A stretch of DNA of 47,120 bases from Lachnospiraceae bacterium. Lineage in GTDB: Bacteria > Bacillota > Clostridia > Lachnospirales > Lachnospiraceae. The notes beneath the pieces were generated by a model. It made no database searches and was not told the DNA's origin. It saw only the letters and a program-made list of their open reading frames with translations. Position 1 is the first letter of the stretch, and each line of letters opens with the position of its first letter. A program made the position numbers and the translations under genes. Shown here piece after piece: positions 33,423-41,658 of the stretch. The DNA lies in contig JAEEJA010000098.1 of NCBI GenBank assembly GCA_016281605.1, positions 1 through 47,120 of the forward strand, given 5' to 3'.

Positions 33423-34481
33423 TTAGAAGAGCTTCTTCTTCATGAGCTCAGGCTCCTGAGCAAATTCTATAGCAACATCCGGTGATATACGAAGATTCTG
33501 ATATAATTCAAATATTGCATCATCCATAGTCTGCATACCTAACTTCTTACTTGTCTGGATAGTAGACTGAATCTGGTGAGACTTCTCATCACGGATAAGA
33601 GCTGCAATAGCCGGTGTAGTATGCATAACTTCGTAAGCAGCAGCACGTCCTGAACCATCAGTTGTAGGCAGAAGCTGCTGTGAAATAACTGATATAAGAA
33701 CGCTGGCAAGCTGAACACGAATCTGAGGCTGCTGATGAGGTGGGAAAACGTCGATGATACGGTCTACGGTAGCAGCAGCTCCGATAGTATGGAGTGTTGA
33801 GAATACCAAGTGACCGGTCTCGGCAGCGGTTATAGCTGCACCGATTGTCTCGTTATCACGCATCTCACCAACGAGGATAACATCAGGATCTTCACGGAGG
33901 GAAGCTCTAAGTCCGTTAGCGAATGAGAGTGTATCGAAACCGATCTCACGCTGGTTAACGATTGACTCTTTATGCTGATGCAAGTACTCGATAGGGTCCT
34001 CAAGAGTTATAACGTGCTCTTTACGAGTTTCATTGATAAGGTTAATAAGAGCTGCGAGAGATGTTGACTTACCTGAACCTGTAGGTCCTGTTACAAGGAT
34101 AAGTCCTCTCTTTCTCTTTGCTAAGTCAAGAACAGACCAAGGTATACCCAACTGCTCCGGCTTAGGAATTGTTGTATTGATAAGACGGAGAACTGCTGCA
34201 AATGAGCCTTTCTGCCTGAAAGCGTTAACACGGAAACGTCCAAGTCCCTGTATAGTATGGGAAAAGTCGACTTCACCGTCTCGCTTAAGTATTGCCACCT
34301 GTCTGTCATTGATAAGAGGCATGATCAACGCCTGAGTTTCAGGAGCTGTAAGTACATGAGGGATAACATCCTCAAGAGTACCGTTAACTCTGATCTTAGG
34401 TGGAAGACCTACAGTTACATGAAGGTCGGATGCACCTCTTTCACGTGCAATTTTCAATAAACTACCCATCGTAATTTCCAT
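33423..34481 (-). CDS. pilT: Type IV pilus retraction ATPase PilT
   Basis: PilT is a hexameric ATPase that drives pilus retraction. The 352-residue protein has the family start LLKIARERGASDLHVTVG, Walker A TGPTGSGKST, the Asp box EDPIEYLH, Walker B VGEMRD and the His box TGHLVFSTLHT. It also has the PilT-type region RVQLASVLISVISQQLLP and the C-terminal end LELY-like IFELYQN. It lies 190 bp after pilB on the same strand. No minor pilin, pilC, pilM-Q or pilD gene is in this block, so the rest of the pilus genes must be elsewhere. GGAG lies 10 bases before the ATG. Confidence 0.95.
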   Translation of the reverse strand: MEITMGSLLKIARERGASDLHVTVGLPPKIRVNGTLEDVIPHVLTAPETQALIMPLINDRQVAILKRDGEVDFSHTIQGLGRFRVNAFRQKGSFAAVLRLINTTIPKPEQLGIPWSVLDLAKRKRGLILVTGPTGSGKSTSLAALINLINETRKEHVITLEDPIEYLHQHKESIVNQREIGFDTLSFANGLRASLREDPDVILVGEMRDNETIGAAITAAETGHLVFSTLHTIGAAATVDRIIDVFPPHQQPQIRVQLASVLISVISQQLLPTTDGSGRAAAYEVMHTTPAIAALIRDEKSHQIQSTIQTSKKLGMQTMDDAIFELYQNLRISPDVAIEFAQEPELMKKKLF

Positions 34482-34521
34482 AGTCTACATTCTCCATTTC
34501 TCATTTTTTTAGTTTATCTCT

Positions 34522-34542
34522 TGAAATTCCCAAAGAATTTCA
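34522..34542. repeat. 8-bp dyad upstream of pilT
   Basis: TGAAATTC (34522-34529), a 5-base spacer and GAATTTCA (34535-34542) form a perfect dyad 40 bases before the pilT start codon. It may be a regulatory site or a hairpin in the pilB-pilT transcript. Confidence 0.55.
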
Positions 34543-34602
34543 CAAAACCCACAATAAATATAAGGTGACGGAAAGGTTGATTCAATCTTAGTAATCTGGT
34601 GA

Positions 34603-34670
34603 CAAAATCAAGCTTCGCTTGATTTTGCTAAAGACGGAAATCATGATTCAAAAACCTATATACCGTCTTT
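34603..34670 (-). repeat. Two hairpins between pilB and pilT
   Basis: CAAAATCAAGC (34603-34613) and GCTTGATTTTG (34617-34627) form a perfect 11-bp stem with a 3-base loop. Just before it in transcript order, AAAGACGG (34663-34670 on the minus strand) pairs with CCGTCTTT (34630-34637). Neither has a proper T-run on the minus strand, so they look more like mRNA-stability or processing structures than full terminators. Confidence 0.6.
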
Positions 34671-34671
34671 T

Positions 34672-36399
34672 TTAGCCTTCATACGCTACTCTATAAACTT
34701 CTTCCATAGTAGTAACGCCCTTTCTTACAAGGTTTCCGGCTGACATGATAAGAGTTGACATACCCTCTTCTATAGCCTGCTTTTCAATATCCTCAGCAGT
34801 ACCGTTAGTACTGATAATATGCTTAAGCTTAGGTGAGATAGGAAGTATCTCATAAACACCGATACGGCCTTTATAACCTACGCCACCGCACTTTGAACAC
34901 TGGCCCGGATTAAATGTTGCCTTCGGAATCATGAGCTTCTCTTCTAATTTATCCTCAGGAACTCCAAGCTCCTTCTTTTCAAGCTCATCTGCCTCAACAA
35001 GTGTTGAGCATGCAGTACATACACGACGACAAAGTCTCTGTGCGATAATACCAACTACAGCGTCTGCGATAAGATATGCTTCAATACCCATATCTACGAG
35101 ACGGGTGATAGTACTTGCTGCAGAGTTAGTATGGAGTGTACTAACAACTAAGTGGCCGGTGATAGCGGACTCTACTGCGATTCCTGCTGTCTCACCGTCA
35201 CGAATTTCTCCGATCATTATGATATCCGGATCCTGACGGAGGATAGATCTAAGAGCTGCTGCGAAGGTCATACCTGCTTTAGCATTAACCTGCACCTGAT
35301 TGATACCGTTAATATTTGCTTCGACAGGGTCCTCAACAGTGATAATATTAACTTCTTCGGTATTTAATTCTGAAAGAGCTGTGTAAAGTGTTGTAGACTT
35401 ACCGGAACCTGTAGGTCCTGTAACCAACATGATACCATGCGGATGTCTAAGAATATTCTCGAACTTCTCTAACTCTTCAGGTGTAAAACCGAGATTCTTT
35501 TTATCTCTGGAAAGAGCCTGCTTCTGAGTAAGACGCATAACTATCTTTTCTCCGTAAACTGTAGGAAGGATAGATACACGGATATCGTACTCGACACGGT
35601 CAACTATGTTTGTCATACGACCGTCCTGAGGTCTTCTCTTCTCAGATATGTCCATACCTCCAACGATTTTAATACGGGCAACCATAGCAGGGAGAAGTGA
35701 GATATCATGTCTCATAATCTCCTGCAAAACACCGTCGATACGACATCTGATACGAAGTCTGTCCTCAAGTGGCTCAAAATGAATATCGGAAGCTCTCTTA
35801 TGAGCGGCCGATGTGATGATCTGATCAACGAGCTTAACGATAGGAGCATCCTTTACGCTGTCATCTTCAACATTCTTCTGAGACTCGAATTTACCATACT
35901 TTTCCTGATGCTCCTTGGTAAACTGCTCAGCAACCTTCATAGCCTCGGCATTACCGAAGTACTTATCTATAGCAGCAGATATATCGGATGCTGTAGTTAC
36001 GAAAATTTCTATATCCATGTTGGTTATGATACGCAAGTCGTCAATAGCGTTCATATCCATAGGATCCGACATAGCAACCTGAAGGACATTAGGATTGTCC
36101 GGTGCAAATGCAAATGGAATAAGCATGTACTGCTTTAATATCTTATCATTTACAATTCTTAAAACATCATCCTCAATCTGAAGTCCGCCTAAGTGAACAC
36201 GCTCTAAACTGAACTGATGGCAAAGGGCTTCTGCTATGATTTCATCACTTGTATAACCCTTTTCAATAAGCACATCACCGAGCTTTTTACCCTTATTTAC
36301 GTCCTTCTGTGATGCAAGCGCATCGTCCAACTGTTCCTGTGTGATAACCTGAACGTTAACCAGGAGGTCGCCAAGTCTAATCTTTTCACGCATCTTCAT
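34672..36399 (-). CDS. pilB: Type IV pilus assembly ATPase PilB with MshEN-type N-terminus
   Basis: PilB powers pilus extension. Of 575 residues, the first about 150 form a T2SSE_N/MshEN domain with two copies of the cyclic di-GMP-binding-like pattern. The first reads RLGDLLVNVQVITQEQL and the second KLGDVLIEKGYTSDEII. In the first copy the usual Gly before the second hydrophobic pair is Gln. The ATPase core has ASDIHFEP, Walker A TGPTGSGKST, EDPVE, Walker B IGEIRD and the His box TGHLVVSTLHTNSA. The tetracysteine zinc loop shows CRRVCTAC and CSKCGG. AGGAGA lies 9 bases before the ATG, and a good promoter with an operator-like dyad lies upstream. Confidence 0.95.
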   Translation of the reverse strand: MKMREKIRLGDLLVNVQVITQEQLDDALASQKDVNKGKKLGDVLIEKGYTSDEIIAEALCHQFSLERVHLGGLQIEDDVLRIVNDKILKQYMLIPFAFAPDNPNVLQVAMSDPMDMNAIDDLRIITNMDIEIFVTTASDISAAIDKYFGNAEAMKVAEQFTKEHQEKYGKFESQKNVEDDSVKDAPIVKLVDQIITSAAHKRASDIHFEPLEDRLRIRCRIDGVLQEIMRHDISLLPAMVARIKIVGGMDISEKRRPQDGRMTNIVDRVEYDIRVSILPTVYGEKIVMRLTQKQALSRDKKNLGFTPEELEKFENILRHPHGIMLVTGPTGSGKSTTLYTALSELNTEEVNIITVEDPVEANINGINQVQVNAKAGMTFAAALRSILRQDPDIIMIGEIRDGETAGIAVESAITGHLVVSTLHTNSAASTITRLVDMGIEAYLIADAVVGIIAQRLCRRVCTACSTLVEADELEKKELGVPEDKLEEKLMIPKATFNPGQCSKCGGVGYKGRIGVYEILPISPKLKHIISTNGTAEDIEKQAIEEGMSTLIMSAGNLVRKGVTTMEEVYRVAYEG

Positions 36400-36450
36400 A
36401 ATACTGCTTCTCCTTACCCATAAACAATAATATTTATCAATTATCCCCGA

Positions 36451-36467
36451 AAAGTGTCTGACACTTT
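36451..36467. promoter_or_regulatory. 17-bp palindrome in the pilB leader, possible operator
   Basis: AAAGTGTC-T-GACACTTT is a perfect dyad around a single base. It lies 12 bases downstream of the -10 box of the pilB promoter, covering the early transcribed region. The one-base centre cannot make a tight RNA loop without opening two to three pairs, so protein binding is the simpler reading. A short interspersed palindrome of the GTGTCTGACAC kind is the alternative. Confidence 0.55.
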
Positions 36468-36479
36468 CTCATAAATAAT

Positions 36480-36508
36480 ATTATAATAAGTATACCAAAA
36501 AAATACAA
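36480..36508 (-). promoter_or_regulatory. Promoter of pilB-pilT
   Basis: On the minus strand TTGTAT (36503-36508), a 17-base spacer and a perfect TATAAT (36480-36485) form a promoter; the leader is about 75 bases. Confidence 0.75.
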
Positions 36509-36544
36509 TAGTTTATTTATCTTTTTTTATAGCTTACAGCTATA

Positions 36545-38650
36545 TTATCTTCCAACAAAAACAACTATGGATCTTGGCGGAACCATGGTTCTTCTGCTGT
36601 TTTCCAATGTATAGGTCTTACGCTTTTTCTTCTTTTTAGGCTTCGGAACCTCGGAAAACTCGCCTGTATAGGTTTCAATCGCAGTGTACCACTCCTTATC
36701 GTCCGGAAGCTGAGGGAGATCGAAGTACTTTGGTTCCCAGTACATATTGTAAATAATATATACAGAATCTTCGTTTTTCTCAACATAATCCCCGTAAAGG
36801 AGTATGCCCAGCATACGATTATAGTTGGTATAATCCGCCTTCCATGCACTTGTTGAGTGAATCGATATATCCGGCATTCCTATACCCTTACTGTCCATAA
36901 ACATAAGCTCAGACTTCTGATGTAAAACCTTCATCTGCTTTCTAAATGCTATGAGCTGTTTTACGTAATCATGAATCTCTTTATAAGTCTTTAACTTACT
37001 CCAGTCCAACCATGTAATCTTATTATCATGGCAATATGCGTTGTTATTGCCATACTGAGTATTTAAAAACTCATCTCCGGCCAGTATCATAGGAGTTCCC
37101 TGAGCTGTAAGAAGCATAAGAAATGCATTTCTTATCTGCTTCATACGTCTTCTTACGATAGCTTTCTTTCTCGAAAATCCTTCAGCACCGCAGTTCCAAC
37201 TGTAGTTAAAATCAGTTCCGTCGGTATTGTTTTCACCGTTATTTTCGTTGTGCTTAATATCGTAGGATACAAGGTCATTTAATGTAAAACCATTAACATG
37301 TGTCGCAAAATTAATTACAGAGTATTCCTTCGGATTTCTGTAAAATCTTGAGACAAATGTACCTGTCATGCCCTCGTCACTCTTTAAAAATCTGCGCATG
37401 TCATTCATGAAGCCTTCGTTGTACTCCGCAAATGCATTGATATCCTTTACAACATGGGCTTTACGCATATCTTCTACATTCCAGTGGGAAACCAAAAGCT
37501 TTACACCTGAAAGCAGCGGGTCTGAAGCAATCATTATAGACGGAAGCACATCGTCGTTCACTCTGAATCCATCTACATGATACGTTAAAACCCAGTGTCT
37601 TAGGCAGTCTGTCATAAGAGCAAGATTGGTACCCGGAGCAAAGTAAATATCCATGATAACCTCTATACCTCTCTTATGAAGCTCTTTAACCATGCACTTA
37701 AACTCACCCGCAACGCAAGACTTGTCTGAAGCGTAGCCTGCCTTAGGCGAGAAGTAATAGGTATTTCTTGCACCGTACCCCCAATAATTAAGCTTTATTT
37801 CCGGCTTCTCATTCTTAGGAGCAAGTCTCCTGCCAAGCTCAGCATTGGATGGCACTTTAGTTGCTGCAGTTTCATCTGCAAGTGCAGCTATATCTGTATT
37901 TGAGCTTTCAGTAATTGAACTTTCGGTATTTTGATTATTTGCCTGTTTATTCTCAGACTCTATCTTACTGTTAAGCAGCGCCTGATCACTCTTTGTCACA
38001 CCGGAAAACTCATAAAAATCAGATGGTTCTCCATATGCCTTCTGACAAAGCACCTCGTCAAACTCATAGCATGGAAGCAGCATAACAGCGTTAATCCCGA
38101 GCTCAGACAGGTAATCTGCTTTCTCAGTAAGGCCTGCATAAGTTCCCTTATGCTTAACTTTAGAAGAAGAATGCTTCGTAAATCCTCTCACGTGAAGCTG
38201 GTACATGATAACATCGGACAAATCATTTCTTGGGAATTTATCACCTTCCCAGTTAAAATCTCTTAACTCTATGCAGCCTCTTACTTTCTTATCTTTTCTG
38301 CTTCCCCAATTCTCCCAGCCGCTTATAAGCGCAGCGTACTCATCTACATACTCACCGGAATCCGTTTCGTAGGTATACTCATAATCCTCTGTAAGTATAT
38401 CAGCAACATCTCTTTTATCCTTATTTTCAGGGTGCTTGTCGAGAGTTACCAGATATACGCATCCCCATTTGTATTCATCTGTAAGCTCTATAATTACCTG
38501 TGGCTTCTTCTCACCCTTTTTGTAGAGCTTTAGCTTACAGCTTAAAGCATCATGAAAATATACCGAAAATTGAACACCATTAACAACCTTTGTTACTCCA
38601 AAGGTTAAGGTGGTTCCGGGTTGAATTGTAAATATTTTATTAGTTTGCAT
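36545..38650 (-). CDS. Isoamylase/GlgX-like GH13 protein that lacks the catalytic residues
   Basis: This 701-residue protein has an N-terminal CBM48-like beta domain, then a GH13 barrel of the glycogen-debranching type. Clear family parts are MYQLHVRGFTKH, NYWGYGARNTYYFSPKAGYAS, GFTLNDLVSY, NGENNTDG, NYSWNCGAEG, GTPMILAGDEF and TWLDW. The catalytic regions are changed. Region I reads DIYFAPGTN instead of DVVYNHT. The nucleophile Asp of GFRFD is Asn365 (GFRVN). The acid/base Glu of LIAEPW is Ser388 (LLVSHW). The AHD of region IV is HVN (Asn453). About 50-60 residues normally between regions I and II are missing, and a polar insert of about 60 residues lies near 225-285. It may be a non-catalytic glucan-binding or regulatory protein. 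GGGGA lies 6 bases before the start. Confidence 0.88.
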   Translation of the reverse strand: MQTNKIFTIQPGTTLTFGVTKVVNGVQFSVYFHDALSCKLKLYKKGEKKPQVIIELTDEYKWGCVYLVTLDKHPENKDKRDVADILTEDYEYTYETDSGEYVDEYAALISGWENWGSRKDKKVRGCIELRDFNWEGDKFPRNDLSDVIMYQLHVRGFTKHSSSKVKHKGTYAGLTEKADYLSELGINAVMLLPCYEFDEVLCQKAYGEPSDFYEFSGVTKSDQALLNSKIESENKQANNQNTESSITESSNTDIAALADETAATKVPSNAELGRRLAPKNEKPEIKLNYWGYGARNTYYFSPKAGYASDKSCVAGEFKCMVKELHKRGIEVIMDIYFAPGTNLALMTDCLRHWVLTYHVDGFRVNDDVLPSIMIASDPLLSGVKLLVSHWNVEDMRKAHVVKDINAFAEYNEGFMNDMRRFLKSDEGMTGTFVSRFYRNPKEYSVINFATHVNGFTLNDLVSYDIKHNENNGENNTDGTDFNYSWNCGAEGFSRKKAIVRRRMKQIRNAFLMLLTAQGTPMILAGDEFLNTQYGNNNAYCHDNKITWLDWSKLKTYKEIHDYVKQLIAFRKQMKVLHQKSELMFMDSKGIGMPDISIHSTSAWKADYTNYNRMLGILLYGDYVEKNEDSVYIIYNMYWEPKYFDLPQLPDDKEWYTAIETYTGEFSEVPKPKKKKKRKTYTLENSRRTMVPPRSIVVFVGR

Positions 38651-38764
38651 ATTAAATCCCCATGTTTTATAACTTGAAAATCTTTTTTCAGCTTTATTAA
38701 GTATATACTTTTGTCTTCCCCCTGATTCCCGGCAGATAGCCAAAAAAAACCATGGAAGATTCTA

Positions 38765-40396
38765 TTAATTGTCGTCCTCTACGGATACAGAGAGCTTCTG
38801 ACGCTTTCTGGCCATGTCGTCACTCTCAAGGTACTCATCGTAGGTTGTCATCTTATCGATAAGTCCACCAGGTGTGATTTCCATAATTCTGTTTGCAATT
38901 GTCTGGATAAACTGATGATCCTGTGAAGTAAAGAGAACCACTCCCGGGAACTTGATTACTCCGTTATTTAAGGCGGTTATTGACTCCATGTCAAGGTGAG
39001 GTGTAGGCTCGTCCATGATAAGAACGTTAGAGCCAAGTATCATCATCTTAGAGAGCATAACTCTTACTCTCTCACCACCCGACAGTACATTTACCTTCTT
39101 AACTCCGTCTTCACCCGGGAAAAGCATACGTCCAAGGAAACCTCTTACGTAGGTTGGATCCTTCTCAGGAGAAAACGGCATGAGCCACTCAACTATGGTT
39201 TCTTCAGAATCGAAAAGCTCTGTGTTATCCTTAGGGAAGTAAGAAAAACTTGTTGTTACGCCCCACTTGTAGCTTCCTTCATCAGGCTCTAACTCACCTG
39301 CAAGAATCTGAAAGAGTGTTGTGGCAGCGATTGTGTTGCCACCTACGAAAGCAATCTTATCTTCTCTTCCTACGATAAATGAAATGTCATCTAAAACCTT
39401 TACTCCGTCGATTGTCTTCGATAAATGCTCAACTGTAAGCACCTCATTACCTATCTCGCGATTCGGTCTGAAATCGATGTAAGGATACTTTCTCGAAGAT
39501 GGTCTGATGTCATCAAGTTCAATCTTTTCAAGGGCTCTCTTACGTGAAGTTGCCTGCTTGTGCTTAGAAGCATTAGCCGAGAATCTCTGGATGAACTCTT
39601 TAAGTTCCTTGATTTTCTCTTCTTTCTTCTTATTTGCTTCCTTCATCTGCTTAATCATCAACTGGCTTGACTCATACCAGAAGTCGTAGTTTCCAGCGTA
39701 GAGCTGAATCTTAGCATAATCGATATCAGCTATCTGTGTGCAGACTTTATTTAAGAAGTATCTGTCGTGAGATACGACAATTACAGTGTTATTAAAGTTA
39801 ATGAGGAATTCCTCAAGCCACATGATAGCATCTAAATCAAGGTGGTTTGTAGGTTCGTCGAGAAGGAGTATATCCGGATTTCCGAAGAGCGCCTGTGCTA
39901 AGAGTACCTTTACCTTGTCACTTGCAGGAAGTTCCTTCATAAGCTTATCATGAAGCTCGGTTTCTATACCAAGACCATTGAGAAGAGTGGCTGCATCTGC
40001 CTCTGCTTCCCATCCGTTAAGCTCTGCGAACTCTGTCTCAAGCTCACTGGCTCTTATTCCGTCTTCTTCTGTGAAGTCAGCCTTTGCGTAAAGCTCTTCC
40101 TTCTCTTTTGAGATTTCATACAATCTCTCATTTCCCATGATAACAGTATCAAGAACCTTGAATTCATCGTACTGGAAGTGATCCTGCTTCAAGAATGATA
40201 TTCTCTGGCCGGGAGTTACTATAACCTCTCCCTTAGATGCCTCTAGTTCTCCTGTGAGAATCTTTAGAAATGTAGACTTTCCGGCACCATTAGCACCTAT
40301 AAGTCCGTAACAGTTGCCCTCTGTGAATTTTATGTTTACATCCTCAAAAAGTGCTTTCTTACCTAGTCTGAGGGTGATATTTGCTGCTTGAATCAT
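38765..40396 (-). CDS. ABC-F type ATPase (YkpA/YbiT-like)
   Basis: This soluble protein of 543 residues has two ABC domains and no membrane part, which defines ABC-F. Domain 1 has Walker A GANGAGKST and LLLDEPTNHLD, with the signature replaced by KELPASDKVKV. The linker contains a long charged helix (KQMKEANKKKEEKIKELKEF). Domain 2 has the altered P-loop GGNTIAATTLF, signature LSGGERVRV and DEPTPHLD instead of DEPTNHLD. Translation-factor or antibiotic-protection roles are known in the family; the YbiT/YkpA branch has no settled role. The start codon overlaps the stop of the upstream GT2 gene by 4 bases, so the two are coupled. Confidence 0.9.
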   Translation of the reverse strand: MIQAANITLRLGKKALFEDVNIKFTEGNCYGLIGANGAGKSTFLKILTGELEASKGEVIVTPGQRISFLKQDHFQYDEFKVLDTVIMGNERLYEISKEKEELYAKADFTEEDGIRASELETEFAELNGWEAEADAATLLNGLGIETELHDKLMKELPASDKVKVLLAQALFGNPDILLLDEPTNHLDLDAIMWLEEFLINFNNTVIVVSHDRYFLNKVCTQIADIDYAKIQLYAGNYDFWYESSQLMIKQMKEANKKKEEKIKELKEFIQRFSANASKHKQATSRKRALEKIELDDIRPSSRKYPYIDFRPNREIGNEVLTVEHLSKTIDGVKVLDDISFIVGREDKIAFVGGNTIAATTLFQILAGELEPDEGSYKWGVTTSFSYFPKDNTELFDSEETIVEWLMPFSPEKDPTYVRGFLGRMLFPGEDGVKKVNVLSGGERVRVMLSKMMILGSNVLIMDEPTPHLDMESITALNNGVIKFPGVVLFTSQDHQFIQTIANRIMEITPGGLIDKMTTYDEYLESDDMARKRQKLSVSVEDDN

Positions 40397-41427
40397 CGTT
40401 TTACTATTCCTTTCCTGTTTTCCTGTTTATCATCTTCTGTCTCTTCATATGGGTCAAAAGCCTGCTTTACTCTCTGTTTTTTGTTATATATAAAGCCTTC
40501 TATGATGAATCTCGGTCTTTCCTTTACTTCCATGTAGATCTTTCCGACATACTCTCCGATAACGCCCAAGCCCAGTAAGACAAGACCTCCTATGCCCCAG
40601 AGCGAAACAACAACCGTAGTCCATCCGGCCACTGTCCTGCCCATGATGTAGATTATCAAAAAGTAAATCAAAAAAGCAATGCTTATAAAAAACAGGAAAA
40701 AACCTAATCCTGTAATAAGTCTGATGGGCTTCACACTACAAGAAGTGATGCCATCAATTGCAAATGAAAGCATTTTCTTAAGAGGATATTTACTCTCTCC
40801 TGCAAATCTCTCATGTCTCTCATAGTAAACTATATCTGTCTCAAAGCCAATCATAGGAACTATGCCTCTTAAAAAGAGATTGACTTCCTTGTACTCAGAG
40901 AGTCCTTCGAGTGCACGCTTACTCATAAGTCTGTAATCTGCATGATCTTCGAGTGTTTCAGCACCAAGCTTATTCATAAGTTTGTAAAAGATGTGAGCTG
41001 TATGCTTTTTAAAACCTGTGTCCGTATCCCTCGCGGAGCGAACTCCGTAGACAATATCCTTTCCTTCGTAGAATCTGTCTATGAACTGTTCAATGACCGA
41101 TACATCGTCCTGAAGATCAGCATCCAGCGAAATAGCTGCATCTGCGTAATCCTTAGCTGTCATAAGTCCCGCCAGAAGTGCATTTTGATGACCTTTGTTG
41201 TGAGCCAGGTTGATGCCCGTAAAGAGCTTACTTTGTTCGCAAAGACCCTTGATTATAGGCCATGTGTTATCCGAAGAACCATCATTTACAAAACATATCC
41301 TGCTTTTTTTGGATATTTTCTTTCGTTCTATGAGATCTTCCATTATAAGCTTAAGTCGGTTCTGCGTGACAGGAAGCACTTCTTCTTCCTTGTAGCAGGG
41401 CACGACAAGCCATATAATACCCTCCAT
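40393..41427 (-). CDS. GtrB/CsbB-like polyprenyl-phosphate glycosyltransferase (GT2), second copy
   Basis: This 344-residue enzyme has a GT-A domain starting at IIWLVVPCYKEEEVL, with NDGSSDNTW, INLAHNKGHQNALLAG and the metal-binding SLDADLQDD. The lipid-linked GT signature FAGESKYPLKKM and two C-terminal membrane helices (about 245-310) follow, then a charged tail. It is a more typical GtrB/CsbB/YkoT protein than the copy at 1111-2079. It probably loads glucose or GlcNAc onto undecaprenyl phosphate for surface glycosylation. The start at 41427 is supported by GGAGG 6 bases upstream; the longer reading frame to 41541 runs through the promoter. No GT-C partner is adjacent, so it may use the YfhO protein at 4063-6771 or one elsewhere. 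Confidence 0.9.
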   Translation of the reverse strand: MEGIIWLVVPCYKEEEVLPVTQNRLKLIMEDLIERKKISKKSRICFVNDGSSDNTWPIIKGLCEQSKLFTGINLAHNKGHQNALLAGLMTAKDYADAAISLDADLQDDVSVIEQFIDRFYEGKDIVYGVRSARDTDTGFKKHTAHIFYKLMNKLGAETLEDHADYRLMSKRALEGLSEYKEVNLFLRGIVPMIGFETDIVYYERHERFAGESKYPLKKMLSFAIDGITSCSVKPIRLITGLGFFLFFISIAFLIYFLIIYIMGRTVAGWTTVVVSLWGIGGLVLLGLGVIGEYVGKIYMEVKERPRFIIEGFIYNKKQRVKQAFDPYEETEDDKQENRKGIVKR

Positions 41428-41524
41428 AAAAAACCTCCAAGTAATTATTGCCTTTCCTTTAAAGTTGTAAAAATTCATAATAGAGCAAATACAATCTAAA
41501 AAAAGACATACACATACAGAATAT

Positions 41525-41554
41525 ATGATAACATAAAACATAAGTGTTATTCAA
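41525..41554 (-). promoter_or_regulatory. Promoter of the GT2/ABC-F pair
   Basis: On the minus strand TTGAAT (41549-41554), an 18-base spacer and TATCAT (41525-41530). It lies about 100 bases upstream of the start codon chosen for the GT2 gene. Confidence 0.55.
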
Positions 41555-41583
41555 GAAAAAAATAAGTGCTGCCCTGATTCCAA

Positions 41584-41617
41584 TAAAAAAACCTGCCCTA
41601 ATTACTTAGGACAGGTT
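41584..41617 (-). terminator. Intrinsic terminator of the secreted-protein gene
   Basis: On the minus strand AACCTGTCCTA pairs with TAGGGCAGGTT (41607-41617 with 41590-41600, one G-U pair), followed by further Ts (41584-41589). It ends the transcript from 42909 and insulates the GT2 gene. Confidence 0.85.
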
Positions 41618-41658
41618 AAGATTTTTACATTTATATGATTTGTATTAACCGATTTTTA

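Noticed and set aside
41428..41541. N-terminal 38-residue extension of the second GT2
   Set aside because: It covers the promoter and has no ribosome binding site, whereas GGAGG stands at the right distance from the ATG at 41427.
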